From positions 39,568-103,567 of the forward strand of contig NZ_QRIL01000013.1 of NCBI RefSeq assembly GCF_003471165.1: 64,000 nucleotides of DNA, read 5' to 3'. The position numbers and the translations under genes were made by a program. The DNA is from Ruminococcus sp. AM22-13. GTDB taxonomy: Bacteria; Bacillota; Clostridia; Lachnospirales; Lachnospiraceae. Under the pieces are notes generated by a model. The model did not search any database, was not told the origin of the DNA, and saw only the letters and a list, made by a program, of their open reading frames with translations. This document shows positions 63,510 through 64,000 of the stretch, in pieces. The first letter of the stretch is position 1, and every line of letters starts with the position of its first letter.

Positions 63510-64000
63510 ATGATTTATTCACGCGAAGTAGAAGAAATGTGCCCAGTTGCACAGGGCGTTCATCATGGCGCCGCTCCAATCCCAGAAGAAGCTAAATGGG
63601 TACAGGCAAAAGAAGTCAAAGACATTTCCGGTCTTACACACGGTGTTGGCTGGTGTGCACCACAGCAGGGTGCCTGCAAGCTTACATTAAATGTTAAAGA
63701 AGGTATCATCCAGGAAGCACTGGTTGAGACTATCGGATGTTCAGGTATGACTCATTCAGCAGCTATGGCTTCCGAGATTCTTCCGGGCCTGACTGTAATG
63801 GAGGCACTGAACACTGACTTAGTTTGTGATGCGATTAATACAGCTATGAGAGAACTCTTCCTTCAGATCGTTTACGGACGTACACAGTCTGCATTCTCAG
63901 AAGACGGACTTCCGGTAGGCGCTGGACTTGAGGACCTTGGTAAAGGACTTCGCTCTCAGGTTGGTACAATGTATGGAACTCTGAAAAAAGGACCTCGTTA
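63510..64000 (+). CDS. Iron-sulfur cluster assembly scaffold-like protein (partial, 5' part)
   Basis: Start of a gene that runs off the window. The 163 visible residues resemble a NifU/IscU-like scaffold variant found in Clostridia. Conserved Cys sites are in EMCPVAQ, GWCAPQQGACK and ETIGCSGMTHSAAM, spaced so as to bind iron or a cluster. In related genomes such a gene is usually followed by one for a GGGtGRT protein, which would lie beyond the edge. AAGGAG at 63497-63502 sets the ATG. Expression may be governed by the structured leader upstream. Confidence 0.8.
   Translation, partial: MIYSREVEEMCPVAQGVHHGAAPIPEEAKWVQAKEVKDISGLTHGVGWCAPQQGACKLTLNVKEGIIQEALVETIGCSGMTHSAAMASEILPGLTVMEALNTDLVCDAINTAMRELFLQIVYGRTQSAFSEDGLPVGAGLEDLGKGLRSQVGTMYGTLKKGPR

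Noticed and set aside
1..64000. CRISPR arrays, tRNA, rRNA, prophage or IS transposase genes
   Set aside because: Read through on both strands; no regular spacer arrays, cloverleaf-type genes, rRNA segments or transposase/integrase proteins were found.

Overview
The window is about 43% GC chromosomal DNA with dense genes, short intergenic gaps, strong AAGGAGG-type ribosome binding sites and many perfect-stem intrinsic terminators. Gene content (fabV, an M16C peptidase, single-chain glycyl-tRNA synthetase, a TAXI-type TRAP system, pdxST without the classical B6 pathway, several protein families typical of anaerobic Clostridia) points to a gut Lachnospiraceae member, Blautia- or Ruminococcus-like. 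The genus is an inference; no rRNA or tRNA is present to settle it.

Layout. 0-9 kb: tail of an unidentified gene, fabV, a DUF6062-type protein, a GH2 beta-mannosidase, a DUF1292 protein, exonuclease III, a GH13 debranching-enzyme homologue that has lost its catalytic residues, and a DUF5662 protein. 9.5-19.2 kb: sodium/proline symporter, UDP-galactopyranose mutase, then a housekeeping run (M16C peptidase, era, recO, glyS). 19.4-25.2 kb: an operon for ATP-dependent 5-oxoproline cleavage (NRAMP-like transporter, pxpB, pxpC, biotin carrier protein, biotin carboxylase, pxpA). 26-31 kb: TAXI-type TRAP transporter and a dicarboxylate/amino-acid symporter carrying an odd N-terminal ATPase-like domain. 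Together with the oxoprolinase operon this could be a pyroglutamate/glutamate acquisition region.

31-36 kb: dTDP-sugar genes rfbA, rfbB, rfbD (minus strand, no rfbC) and a MerR regulator fused to a methyltransferase. 36-43.5 kb: DUF3825 protein, acyltransferase 3, a membrane-anchored protein, two convergent MATE pumps (the first behind a structured leader that may be a guanidine-IV/mepA riboswitch) and a secreted protein of unknown function. 44-50 kb: a Cys/Met-metabolism PLP enzyme, PdxR-type regulator, pdxST, and an ABC ATPase/permease pair without its binding protein. 50.6-54 kb: lipid genes (flippase-like protein, pssA, psd) and queH. 54-64 kb: argH, asd, DUF3343 protein and selD, a formate/nitrite transporter, topoisomerase III, a beta-helix transferase, a TraX-like protein and the start of an iron-sulfur scaffold gene preceded by an unusual twin-hairpin leader.

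Scattered through the gaps are at least three families of small non-coding palindromic repeats, one showing a compensated base change in its hairpin. No phage, IS transposase, CRISPR array, tRNA or rRNA was seen. The most interesting unexplained signals are the twin-hairpin leader at 63.4 kb, the inactive GH13 homologue, the ATPase-like domain fused to a transporter, and the repeat families.
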